A stretch of DNA of 64,000 bases, taken from an uncultured Prevotella sp. GTDB lineage: Bacteria; Bacteroidota; Bacteroidia; Bacteroidales; Bacteroidaceae. Positions 34,661 to 42,822 of this stretch are shown here, piece after piece. The notes under the pieces were generated by a model. That model was not told the DNA's origin, made no database searches, and saw only the letters and a list, made by a program, of their open reading frames with translations. Both the position numbers and the translations under genes were made by a program. Every line of letters begins with the position of its first letter. The first letter of the stretch is position 1. The stretch spans positions 52,757 through 116,756 of the forward strand of contig URUK01000007.1 of assembly GCA_900551055.1 (NCBI GenBank). The letters run 5' to 3'.

Positions 34661-34912
34661 GATTATGTTATTTGTTCTTGTTCTATATGCGCATGAAACT
34701 GTTAGCTTTGTGCGGCTGTTCCGCTTTGATTTTGCACGTTTTGCGCGTGTGACGGATTTTAGCCCCACAATCTTTCATTTTCTTACTTGCAGCCCTTGCT
34801 TTATGCTGACTTCGTCTTTTTACCTTTCTTTTTATTACAACCGTAATTGAAAAGTCTTTGCAAATGTAATAAAAAAATAAATGGAGGCAAATAGTTTTCG
34901 GAAATAAATTAT

Positions 34913-34920
34913 TAACTTTG
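34913..34920 (+). promoter_or_regulatory. Probable -7 box of the TetR gene
   Basis: TAACTTTG, 20 bases before the ATG. No clear -33 box. Confidence 0.45.
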
Positions 34921-34939
34921 CAAATAAAAACTAAAAGCA

Positions 34940-35566
34940 ATGCGTAAAACCGGCACCCCGACCACTTACCGTGAAAGTTTGAGAATGAAAATTCTCGAAA
35001 CCGCGATGCAACTTTTCAAGCTGAAAGGGATAAAGGCCGTACGCATGGACGACATCGCGACTGAAATCGCGATTTCAAAGCGCACCCTGTATGAGATATA
35101 CAGCAACAAGGAGGATTTGCTCTTCGAATGTTTGAGGAACGAGAACGAACTGCTGACCAAGCAGCTTGCAGACTATGCGCTTACGGCGGAAAACGAGATG
35201 GCTGTCATCGCTTATTTCATAAAGTTGAGGCTGAAAGACTTGGGTTCCATCAATCCGTTGTTTTTTACCGAAATGAACAAGTACGAGCGGATAATGAGGT
35301 TTTTCAGGCAGAACAAGGAAAAACAGTCCGCCCATTCGCAGGTGTTCATGCAGAAGGGCATTGAGCACGGTTTTTTCCGCGGCGACCTTAATTACGGCAT
35401 CGTGAACAAGATGGGCGATGCGGCTATGGATTTTGTCATGCAGACACGGCTTTACGAACAATATAAACTTGACGAGATATTCCATACGTTCATAATCGTA
35501 TTCCTGCGTGGCTGTTGTACGGAAAAGGGCCTGGCCTATCTCGACAAGTTCGTTTCTGAAAATTAA
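34940..35566 (+). CDS. TetR/AcrR-family transcriptional regulator
   Basis: 208 residues. The DNA-binding domain occupies about 15-62: ILETAMQLFKLKGIKAVRMDDIATEIAISKRTLYEIYSNKEDLL, with the helix-turn-helix in IATEIAISKRTLYEIY. The C-terminal ligand-binding part is helical. The target is unknown; malic enzyme is divergent and the repressor may control itself or that gene, and an efflux role is possible but the pump lies 24 kb away. Its stop codon is part of the following repeat. Confidence 0.93.
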   Translation: MRKTGTPTTYRESLRMKILETAMQLFKLKGIKAVRMDDIATEIAISKRTLYEIYSNKEDLLFECLRNENELLTKQLADYALTAENEMAVIAYFIKLRLKDLGSINPLFFTEMNKYERIMRFFRQNKEKQSAHSQVFMQKGIEHGFFRGDLNYGIVNKMGDAAMDFVMQTRLYEQYKLDEIFHTFIIVFLRGCCTEKGLAYLDKFVSEN

Positions 35567-35655
35567 GAATTAAGAGTTAAGAATTAAGAAAATATGCTTT
35601 GAAGAATGGTATTTCTCTTAACTCTTAATTCTTAACTCTTAATTCTTAATTAAAT
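35562..35655. repeat. Word hairpin of ATTAAGA words between convergent genes
   Basis: Left arm AATTAAGAATTAAGAG... starts in the tetR stop codon; right arm ends in the relA stop codon. Loop AAAATATGCTTTGAAGAATGG contains the ATGCTTTG core. Same words as 1-130. Confidence 0.88.
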
Positions 35656-37845
35656 TCTTATCACTTGTTTCACACCCTTGACGTTTCGCAGCTTTTTTAT
35701 CAGCTGCTCAAGGCGTGGTGTGTCTTCGACGTTTACAACCAGGTTGCCGCTGAACAGGCCGTCGTTGCTGTCGATGTTGATGCTGCGCATCATTATCTTC
35801 TCCTCTTTCGAGATGATGCTTGTGATGTTGTTCACGATGCCGATGTCGTCGTTGCCGATTATTTTCAGCGTTGTGGAGTATTGCGATGAGCCTTTGCCGC
35901 TCCATTTTGCCTTTACGATGCGGTAGCCGAAGCGTTTGCGCAGTTCCGGCGCGTTGGGGCAGTCCTTGCGGTGTATTTTTATTCCTCCGTTCACTGTTAC
36001 GAATCCGAACACGTCGTCGCCGTATATGGGGTGGCAGCATTTTGCCAACGTATAGTCAACGCCTTTCAGGTTTTTGTCGATTACGAGCACGTCGTCGCCC
36101 GAATATGCAAGCTCTTCGTTGGGGTTTTCGTAGTTGAAGCCTACGGCACTTCGTGCAGGCTGCTGGGGCAGGGCGTTGTTGTCGCGTTGCAGAGTCTCCT
36201 GGTATTTCTCAATCACGTCGTTCACGTCAAGCGTGCCGTCGGCCATGTTCCTGTAGAAGTCGTTGGCCTCCTTGAAGCCCATTTTCTTTATAAGGTGCGA
36301 CACGGCGCTCTCGTCAAACTCTATTTTCCTGTTCTTGAGCCTTCGCTCAAACATCTCTTTGGCGTATGCGCCGTCTTTCACCATCAGCTCCTTGAGCGCC
36401 ATGCGCACTTTCGCCTTGGCTCGGCTTGTCTTGACGATGTTCAGCCATTCCTGCTTGGGTTTCTGGTTTGCCGATGTCATTATTTCAACCTGGTCGCCGT
36501 TCTTCATCACATGTCGGAACGTCACCACCTTGTTGTTTATTTTCGCCCCGGTGCAGTGGTCGCCGATGTTCGAGTGTATGCGGTATGCGAAGTCGAGCAC
36601 AGTCGCGCCTTTGGGGAATTTCATCAGGTCGCCTTTCGGCGTGAATACGAACACCTCGTCGTCGTACAGGTCCATCTTGAACTGGTCGATTACCTGCAGG
36701 TCGTCCTTGTTTTCCAGTGCCGAGCGTATGCTGTTCAGCCATTCGTCCAGCCCGTTTTCGCCCTTTACGCCCTTGTAGCGCCAGTGTGCGGCCAGTCCGC
36801 GTTCGGCTATTTCGTCCATGCGTTCAGTGCGTATCTGCACTTCCACCCATTTGTTTTCAGGCCCCAGAACAGTTATGTGCAGGCTTTCGTAGCCGTTTGA
36901 CTTGGGCACGCTCAGCCAGTCGCGCATGCGCTTCGGGTTGGGCTGGTACATGTCGGTGATGATGGCGAACACCTGCCAGCACTGCACTTTTTCCAGTTCC
37001 TGCGGCGAGTCGAGTATTATGCGTATGGCGAACAGGTCGTACACCCCTTCGAAAGCGCACTGCTGTTTCTTCATTTTCTGCCAGATGCTGTGTATGCTTT
37101 TTGTGCGTCCCTTCATGTGGAACTTGAATCCGGCCTCCTTCAGCTTCTTGTCTATCGGGGCGATGAAGCGTTCTATGTAAGCGTCGCGGCTCTTTTTGGT
37201 GGCGTTGAGCTTCTCCTTTATCATGTAGTAGGCGTCGTGCTCAAGGTATTTCAGGCTCAGGTCCTCAAGTTCGCTTTTCAGCTTGTACAGTCCCAGCTTG
37301 TGGGCGAGCGGGGCGTACAGGTAGCTGGCCTCTTCGCTCACTTCGGTTTTCGCCTCCACGTTATCCGTGTCGCGTATTTGCCGCATCAGGTTTACGCGGT
37401 CGGCAATCATGATGAGTATCACGCGCATGTCTTCGGCGAACGACAGTAGCAGGTTTCTGAAGTTCTCGCTTTCTATTACGGGGCTTTTCTTGTAAAGTTC
37501 CTGTATTTTGCCAAGCCCGTTTATTATGCGCGCCACGTTGTCGCCGAAAGCCTGTCTTATCTCGTCATAATCCTGCACTACCGGGTACAGCAGTATCGCC
37601 AGCACGCCGTCGCGTTTCAGTCCGATTTCGTCCACTGCGATGGCTGCCGTTTGCAGGCTTGACACTATCGGGTTCAGCCCGAACACGTCCCTTTCCACCG
37701 CATTGCTGCCCATCGCCGTCTTGATGTGCCTTAACACGTTGCTCCTGTCGCTGCCGTTTGCAAGCTCGCTCATGCTTTCAGTCAGCTTGCGTGCAAGCTC
37801 TATGGCCGTCTTTTTCTCGTCTATGGTGAATGTCAATCCTTTCAT
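35650..37845 (-). CDS. RelA/SpoT-family (p)ppGpp synthetase with degenerate hydrolase domain
   Basis: 731 residues, domain order HD-like, synthetase, TGS, C-terminal helical/zinc-finger-like and ACT. In the N-terminal domain the hydrolase residues are lost: the usual HD pair is YP (LLYPVV, residues 87-88) and the first metal His is Asn (LNPIV). The synthetase part looks active (YDLFAIRII, SNGYESLHITVLGP, VEVQIRTERMDEIAERGLAAHW) and carries RMRD near residue 305, the RxKD-like form found in bifunctional enzymes. TGS: EVFVFTPKGDLMKFPKGATVLDFAYRIHSNIG; ACT at the end (IVNNITSIISKEEKIMMRSINI). It would make (p)ppGpp on starvation but not degrade it. TAAGTTTG on the minus strand at 37888-37895 may be its -7 box. 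Confidence 0.93.
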   Translation of the reverse strand: MKGLTFTIDEKKTAIELARKLTESMSELANGSDRSNVLRHIKTAMGSNAVERDVFGLNPIVSSLQTAAIAVDEIGLKRDGVLAILLYPVVQDYDEIRQAFGDNVARIINGLGKIQELYKKSPVIESENFRNLLLSFAEDMRVILIMIADRVNLMRQIRDTDNVEAKTEVSEEASYLYAPLAHKLGLYKLKSELEDLSLKYLEHDAYYMIKEKLNATKKSRDAYIERFIAPIDKKLKEAGFKFHMKGRTKSIHSIWQKMKKQQCAFEGVYDLFAIRIILDSPQELEKVQCWQVFAIITDMYQPNPKRMRDWLSVPKSNGYESLHITVLGPENKWVEVQIRTERMDEIAERGLAAHWRYKGVKGENGLDEWLNSIRSALENKDDLQVIDQFKMDLYDDEVFVFTPKGDLMKFPKGATVLDFAYRIHSNIGDHCTGAKINNKVVTFRHVMKNGDQVEIMTSANQKPKQEWLNIVKTSRAKAKVRMALKELMVKDGAYAKEMFERRLKNRKIEFDESAVSHLIKKMGFKEANDFYRNMADGTLDVNDVIEKYQETLQRDNNALPQQPARSAVGFNYENPNEELAYSGDDVLVIDKNLKGVDYTLAKCCHPIYGDDVFGFVTVNGGIKIHRKDCPNAPELRKRFGYRIVKAKWSGKGSSQYSTTLKIIGNDDIGIVNNITSIISKEEKIMMRSINIDSNDGLFSGNLVVNVEDTPRLEQLIKKLRNVKGVKQVIRI

Positions 37846-38011
37846 CTTTTTACGCCTTGTTCTGTCGCGCCTTTATATGGCATGATGCAAACTTACTCAT
37901 TTTTCCTGAAATAGTCTTGCTTTGTATTCCGGAAAATGCTTTTTGTAAGTTTTATTGCATAAAGTAATAACTTTTTAATGGCTTTTGCTGCTTGTTTTGA
38001 TGAAAAAGAGT

Positions 38012-38019
38012 TATTTTTG
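38012..38019 (+). promoter_or_regulatory. Probable -7 box of the DUF4301 gene
   Basis: TATTTTTG with TTG at 37992-37994 (17-base spacer). The 170-base leader contains the word hairpin 38036-38160. Confidence 0.45.
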
Positions 38020-38035
38020 CAATGAAATGAAGATA

Positions 38036-38160
38036 TTGAGGAAGTTAAAGAAGTTATAGTAGTTAAAGCCATTACCATATTATAGAATGGTGTGGTTGCA
38101 CTGCAACACAGCAAGGCATTTGGCTATAACTTCTATAACTTCTTTACCTTCTCTAAATTC
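38036..38160. repeat. Word hairpin of GAAGTTAAA words
   Basis: Left GAAGTTAAAGAAGTTATAG...AGTTAAAGCC; right GGCTATAACTTCTATAACTTCTTTACC. Core CAAGGCATTT (reverse complement of AAATGCCTTG) at 38112-38121. Lies in the leader of the DUF4301 gene. Confidence 0.85.
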
Positions 38161-38200
38161 TAAGAAAATAAAAACCTTAACCTAATAAAAACAAATATTT

Positions 38201-39718
38201 ATGTTATCACAAGAAGATTTGAAGCAGATTGCCGCCAAAGGCATAACCGAGGCTCAGGTGGAAACGCAGCTTGAGGATTTTAAACATGGTTTCCCTTTCT
38301 TGCGCCTTGAGGCCGCAGCTGCCATAGGCAACGGCATTTCTGCGCCCGCTGACGGCGAGCGCGCACGCTACATCGAGGCCTGGAACTCTTACAAGGCCGG
38401 CGGCAAGCGCATTGTAAAGTTCGTGCCGGCGAGCGGGGCGGCCAGCCGTATGTTCAAGGACATGTTTGCTTTCCTGAACGGCGACCATGACACGCCCGAG
38501 ACCGACTTTGAGAAGAAATACTTTGACAACATCGGGAAGTTCGCCTTCTACGGCGAGCTTAACGAGGCTTGCGTCAAAAACGAAGGCAAGGACATACCCT
38601 CACTCATTGCCGAAGGCGGTTACAAGGCCGTTGTGGCCAACATGCTTGAGCCGAAGGGGCTTAACTACGGACAGCTGCCCAAGGGCCTGCTGCTGTTCCA
38701 CAAGTACGCCGAAGGGCCGCGCACGCCGCTCGAGGAGCATCTTGTCGAGGGCGCGCTTTACGCCGCGTCGGGCGGAGAAGCCCACATACACTTCACCGTG
38801 AGCCATGAGCACCGTGAGCTTTTCATGAAGAAAGTCGACGAGAAATGTGCCGCATACGCCGGGAAATACGGCATAAGGTATGACGTGACATTCTCCGAGC
38901 AGAAGCCGTCTACCGACACCATAGCCGCCAATCCCGACAACACCCCGTTTCGCAACGACGACGGCTCGCTGCTCTTCCGTCCGGGCGGACACGGCGCTCT
39001 CATACAGAACCTTAACGACATCGACGCCGACGTGGTGTTCATCAAGAACATCGACAACGTTGTGCCCGACCGCCTGAAGGACGACACCGTGACATACAAG
39101 CAGCTCATTGCCGGCATGCTCGTTACGTTGCAGGCAAAGGCGTTCGAATATCTGCGTCTGCTCGACACCGGGCGGTACACCCACGAACAGCTGGAAGAAA
39201 TCATACGCTTCGTGCAGCGCGACCTCTGTTGCCGCAAGGCCGACATAAAGCAGCTTGAAGACGCAGAGCTGGTAATATATCTCCACAACAAGCTCAACCG
39301 CCCGATGCGCGTGTGCGGAGTGGTGAAGAACGTCGGGGAGCCGGGCGGCGGCCCGTTCCTCACATACAACCAGGACGGCACCGTGAGCCTGCAGATACTC
39401 GAAAGCAGCCAGATAGACAAGTCTAACGGCGAGTACATGAAAATGTTTACCGAGGGGACTCACTTCAACCCCGTCGACCTTGTATGCGCCGTAAAGGACT
39501 ACAAGGGCCGTCCCTTCAACCTTCCCGATTATGTTGACAAGTCAACTGGCTTCATCAGCAGCAAGAGCAAGAACGGCCGCGAGCTGAAGGCGCTCGAGCT
39601 GCCTGGGCTGTGGAACGGCGCGATGAGCGACTGGAACACGGTTTTCGTTGAAGTTCCGCTGTCGACGTTCAACCCCGTCAAGACCGTCAACGACCTGTTG
39701 CGTGAGCAACACCAGTGA
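38201..39718 (+). CDS. DUF4301-family protein
   Basis: 505 residues, cytoplasmic. The family is conserved in Bacteroidetes and has the look of a nucleotidyltransferase-like fold: IVKFVPASGAASRMFKDM resembles a phosphate-binding segment of nucleotide-sugar pyrophosphorylases, and GSLLFRPGGHGALIQNLNDIDADVVFIKNIDNVV resembles the UDPGP-type GGH/GALI-NID pattern. Activity has not been assigned as far as I know; sugar-nucleotide synthesis is an inference from these motifs. Single gene. Confidence 0.85.
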   Translation: MLSQEDLKQIAAKGITEAQVETQLEDFKHGFPFLRLEAAAAIGNGISAPADGERARYIEAWNSYKAGGKRIVKFVPASGAASRMFKDMFAFLNGDHDTPETDFEKKYFDNIGKFAFYGELNEACVKNEGKDIPSLIAEGGYKAVVANMLEPKGLNYGQLPKGLLLFHKYAEGPRTPLEEHLVEGALYAASGGEAHIHFTVSHEHRELFMKKVDEKCAAYAGKYGIRYDVTFSEQKPSTDTIAANPDNTPFRNDDGSLLFRPGGHGALIQNLNDIDADVVFIKNIDNVVPDRLKDDTVTYKQLIAGMLVTLQAKAFEYLRLLDTGRYTHEQLEEIIRFVQRDLCCRKADIKQLEDAELVIYLHNKLNRPMRVCGVVKNVGEPGGGPFLTYNQDGTVSLQILESSQIDKSNGEYMKMFTEGTHFNPVDLVCAVKDYKGRPFNLPDYVDKSTGFISSKSKNGRELKALELPGLWNGAMSDWNTVFVEVPLSTFNPVKTVNDLLREQHQ

Positions 39719-39799
39719 TAGCTTTTATCCTGCCATGTGACGGTAAGTTCTTTAATGTCTTTCTTTCGCGTAACGGATTGAACGCCAGCCCGTTCGCGA

Positions 39800-39882
39800 T
39801 TCATGGCAAAACGCCAGGCGAAAGGCCGTCTTTTACACGTTAAAAGACGGCCTTTTACAGTCCAAAAGATGCCCTCTCTGGT
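39800..39882. repeat. Cluster of AAAAGGCCGTCTTTT near-palindromes
   Basis: GCGAAAGGCCGTCTTTTACACG, TTAAAAGACGGCCTTTTACAG and CCAAAAGATGCC in a row. First of several repeat blocks in the gap 39719-40581. Confidence 0.82.
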
Positions 39883-39940
39883 TCATCCGCAAATGTGTTG
39901 GATGGTTTTTATTCTATTTTCAATAAATAATCGTTTTCAA

Positions 39941-40072
39941 GTGAGGCACTCGGTAATCGTCATTCCGCGCTCCGACGCGGAATCCAGAAAACATTAAAGG
40001 CGTGAAATGACGTTGGCTGCATACACTGGATTCCGCGTCGGAGCGCGGAATGACAATTACCGAGTGCCTCAT
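39941..40072. repeat. Inverted repeat with ATTCCGCG-N6-CGCGGAAT arms
   Basis: Arms TGAGGCACTCGGTAATCGTC + inner palindrome + CCAG, pairing with the reverse complement; loop related (reversed) to that at 28381-28418. Confidence 0.88.
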
Positions 40073-40127
40073 TTGACATTAATTTTGTACGATTTTATAA
40101 TCCTTTTCTCATCCAACAAAACTGCGG

Positions 40128-40312
40128 ATGAACCCCCTCTCTCCTCCCTCCCTACGGGAGGGAGCTTTATTGCCATTGCCTTATTGGCTGCATATCGGCC
40201 ATATAAGCCATTCTGTTAGCCGTGTTTCCCCTATCCGTCCCATAACTCCCGGCATGCCCGGCCCTTTCGGTTCTCCCCGTCCTCCCGGCTCTCCCGTCCT
40301 CCCGTTTTTCGG
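40128..40312. repeat. CTCCCTCCC/GGGAGGG element followed by TCCC-word tract
   Basis: CTCCTCCCTCCCTACGGGAGGGAGCTT at 40139-40167 is a third copy of the 1264 element in essence. From about 40205 to 40312 the words TCCC recur roughly every nine bases (CGTCCTCCCGGCTCTCCCG), as also at 41225 and 44895. Confidence 0.7.
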
Positions 40313-40416
40313 CCTTTTGTTAACATAAAGTTTACACTATTGTAGGAAAATGTAAAAAAATGGCCTTTATTAGTAATTGTTAACTATCGGGGGAGGTAAA
40401 AATAGAAATTTATTAA

Positions 40417-40424
40417 TACCTTTG
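40417..40424 (+). promoter_or_regulatory. Probable -7 box of the fimbrial operon
   Basis: TACCTTTG fits TAnnTTTG; no good -33. The leader would be about 150 bases and holds a small hairpin (CACGGCA...TGCCGTG, 40499-40518). Confidence 0.5.
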
Positions 40425-40581
40425 AAGCCGAAAACAATAACTAAACAAGTTTTAACGTAGCGTGTACATATAAATACATTTTGTTGTCATGTGTGAAACA
40501 CGGCAGGACGATGCCGTGGTTAAGACTGTACAGCCTTTAAAAGGCGATAAGACTCATAGAATAACAAATAACCTCTGACGT

Positions 40582-41157
40582 ATGATTAGACACATACTGA
40601 TTCTTGCTTTTTTGGTTATAGCGGCCGCTCTCCCTGCGCCAGCGCAGAACGTAGCGGTGAAAACCAATGCCCTGTATTGGGCTACCACAACGCCTAACAT
40701 TGGCGTAGAAGCGTCCGTAGGTAAAAAACACTCCCTCCAGTTGTTTTATGGATTTAACCCGTGGAAACAGTCCGGCGGCAAGCAGCGCAGCCTGCGCCAC
40801 TGGTTGCTGATGCCTGAATACCGTTACTGGTTCTGCGAGAGCTTTAACGGATGGTTTGTGGGCGCCCACCTCATGGGAGGGCAGTTCAACGTGAGCAACA
40901 TCGACATGCCGTTCGGATTGCTCGACGAGGTTGAGGACCACCGCTACGAAGGATGGTACGCCGGTGGCGGCATAACAGGTGGTTATCAGTGGGTGCTGTC
41001 GAAACACTGGAACATAGAGGCGTCGCTCGGCCTTGGCTATGACTACATAAAGTTCGACAAGTTCAGGTGCGGCGAGTGCGGAGAAAAAGTGAAGTCCGAC
41101 CACAAAAATTACTTCGGCCCAACAAAGCTCGCTTTAAGCGTGCTGTATATATTTTAA
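40582..41157 (+). CDS. DUF3575 outer-membrane protein, first gene of fimbrial operon
   Basis: 191 residues. Signal peptide MIRHILILAFLVIAAALPAPAQ. The rest is beta-barrel-like, starting NVAVKTNALYWATTTPNIGVEASV and ending in an aromatic final strand (KLALSVLYIF). DUF3575 proteins commonly sit with DUF3868 and Mfa/Fim genes in Bacteroidetes and may act in fimbrial assembly or regulation at the outer membrane. Promoter box at 40417. Confidence 0.88.
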   Translation: MIRHILILAFLVIAAALPAPAQNVAVKTNALYWATTTPNIGVEASVGKKHSLQLFYGFNPWKQSGGKQRSLRHWLLMPEYRYWFCESFNGWFVGAHLMGGQFNVSNIDMPFGLLDEVEDHRYEGWYAGGGITGGYQWVLSKHWNIEASLGLGYDYIKFDKFRCGECGEKVKSDHKNYFGPTKLALSVLYIF

Positions 41158-41290
41158 AAGGTGAGAAGGTGAGAAAAGTAAAAAGGTAAAAAAGTAAAAA
41201 AGTAAAAAAGTAAAACCCTCATACCTCCCGGCTCTCCCAGTTCTCCCATAATTCCCAGTTCTCCCAAAACTCCCATAATTCCCAAAAACC
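41158..41290. repeat. AGTAAAAA-word tract followed by TCCCATAAT/TCCCAGTTC 9-mers
   Basis: AAAAGGTAAAAAAGTAAAAAAG words start at the preceding stop codon; then CTCCCAGTT CTCCCATAA TTCCCAGTT CTCCCAAAA CTCCCATAA units of nine bases run up to the next gene's leader. No inverted partner here. Confidence 0.8.
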
Positions 41291-41297
41291 GTAAAAA

Positions 41298-42710
41298 ATG
41301 AAACGTTACACATTAATATATATGTCAGCCCTACTTGCCGCGCCGTGTGCCTTGCAGGCACAGACCGACGGCACGCGCCTTGCTGACAACTCAATCGTGA
41401 TTGAAAACAAGAAGGTAGAGCAGACCGACCACAGCCTTGTGGTTGACCTCACGCTCAACATGGACTCGCTCCACCTGCGCTCGAACCAGAGGCTGGTGTT
41501 CACACCCGTGGTACGCTCAAAAGACGGACAAGAGCGGCTGATGCCGCAAATAGTAGTCAACGGGCGCAAGCAGGACATATCCTTCAAGCGTTACGCCCAC
41601 AAGGATTTTCCTGACGACGCGCAGGTTGTGCGCCGCAAGAACGGAACGGCGCAGAGCTACGATTACAACGCCGTTGTGCCATACGAGGAATGGATGAAGA
41701 ACGCTGACGTGGTGATTGCCGAAGACCTTTGCGGATGCGGCGACATAGAGGAGCAGAACCAGACCGTAATACAACGCCTGCGCACGCCGTACATGGCTTA
41801 CCTGCGCCCGAAGGCCGAGGCGCGGAAGGCGCGCACCGAGGAGGGCAGGGCGTTCATTGACTTCCCCGTGGACAAGACAACGCTTTACCCCGACTACCGC
41901 AACAACCCGCGCGAGCTTGACAAGATTGTGGGCACAATCAACCTCGTAAAGGAAGACAAGAACGTGTCGATTACCAACATCGAAATTCACGGATACGCCT
42001 CGCCCGAGGCTCCTTACGACTATAACGCGCGGCTGGCCGAAGGACGCGCCAAGACGCTTACCGACCATGTGCGCCGCCTTGTCAACCTTGACGATCGCCT
42101 GTTCAAGGTTACGTCTACGCCCGAGGACTGGGACGGACTGCGCGAGGCCCTGCTGTCAAGCAATCTCGAGCACAAGAAGGAGATACTTGACATCATCGAC
42201 AACAGCGGGCTTGAGCCTGACGCACGCGAGTGGAAGATAAAGTCTACTTATCCGCAGGACTACCGCTTCATGCTCGACACGTTCTATCCGGCCCTGCGCC
42301 ATTCCGACTATGTGGTAAGCTACACCGTGCGCCCGTTCTCTGTAGAAGAAGCCAAGGAGATACTGCGCACAAAGCCCAAGCAGCTGTCACTTGAAGAGAT
42401 GTACCTCGTGGCGCAGACTTACGAACCGGGGTCTGACGAGTTCAACGAGGTGTTCCAGACCGCAGTGCGCCTTTATCCCGAAGACCCCACGGCCAACCTC
42501 AACGCAGCATGCGCCGAGATTGAGCGGGGCGACTACAAGGCAGCGTCGCGTTATCTCGACAAGGCCGGTAACTCGCCATACGCGGCACACGCACGCGGAG
42601 TGATAGCCCTGAAGCAGGGCGACGACGACGAGGCGCGCCGGCAGTTCACCATCGCCGCGCAGGGCGGAGTGAAGGAGGCGCAGCAGAACCTCGACATAAT
42701 GGGCGACTGA
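41298..42710 (+). CDS. DUF3868 protein with OmpA-like and TPR-like parts
   Basis: 470 residues. Signal peptide MKRYTLIYMSALLAAPCALQAQ. Residues about 22-190 are the DUF3868 region (LVVDLTLNMDSLHLRSNQRLVFTP); about 190-290 resemble the OmpA C-terminal domain (DFPVDKTTLYPDYRNN, SITNIEIHGYASPEAPYDYNARLAEGRAKTL); about 370-465 are short helical repeats (AACAEIERGDYKAASRYLDKA). It probably couples the fimbrial machinery to peptidoglycan. Operon partner of DUF3575 and the fimbrillins. Confidence 0.88.
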   Translation: MKRYTLIYMSALLAAPCALQAQTDGTRLADNSIVIENKKVEQTDHSLVVDLTLNMDSLHLRSNQRLVFTPVVRSKDGQERLMPQIVVNGRKQDISFKRYAHKDFPDDAQVVRRKNGTAQSYDYNAVVPYEEWMKNADVVIAEDLCGCGDIEEQNQTVIQRLRTPYMAYLRPKAEARKARTEEGRAFIDFPVDKTTLYPDYRNNPRELDKIVGTINLVKEDKNVSITNIEIHGYASPEAPYDYNARLAEGRAKTLTDHVRRLVNLDDRLFKVTSTPEDWDGLREALLSSNLEHKKEILDIIDNSGLEPDAREWKIKSTYPQDYRFMLDTFYPALRHSDYVVSYTVRPFSVEEAKEILRTKPKQLSLEEMYLVAQTYEPGSDEFNEVFQTAVRLYPEDPTANLNAACAEIERGDYKAASRYLDKAGNSPYAAHARGVIALKQGDDDEARRQFTIAAQGGVKEAQQNLDIMGD

Positions 42711-42822
42711 CGGCGCACGGCACAGCCTTTGGCGTATGACATTTATGACGGATGCAAGGCATAAGCCAACGCATCATTGATTGAAGAATATAAAACACAT
42801 TAATTATTTAAGTTTTTAACAG

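Noticed and set aside
34661..34768. Longer start for malic enzyme
   Set aside because: The added 36 residues are basic and unlike any malic enzyme N-terminus.
34940..35566. TetR gene as local repressor of the RND efflux operon
   Set aside because: It is 23 kb away and next to malic enzyme; nothing in the sequence links them.
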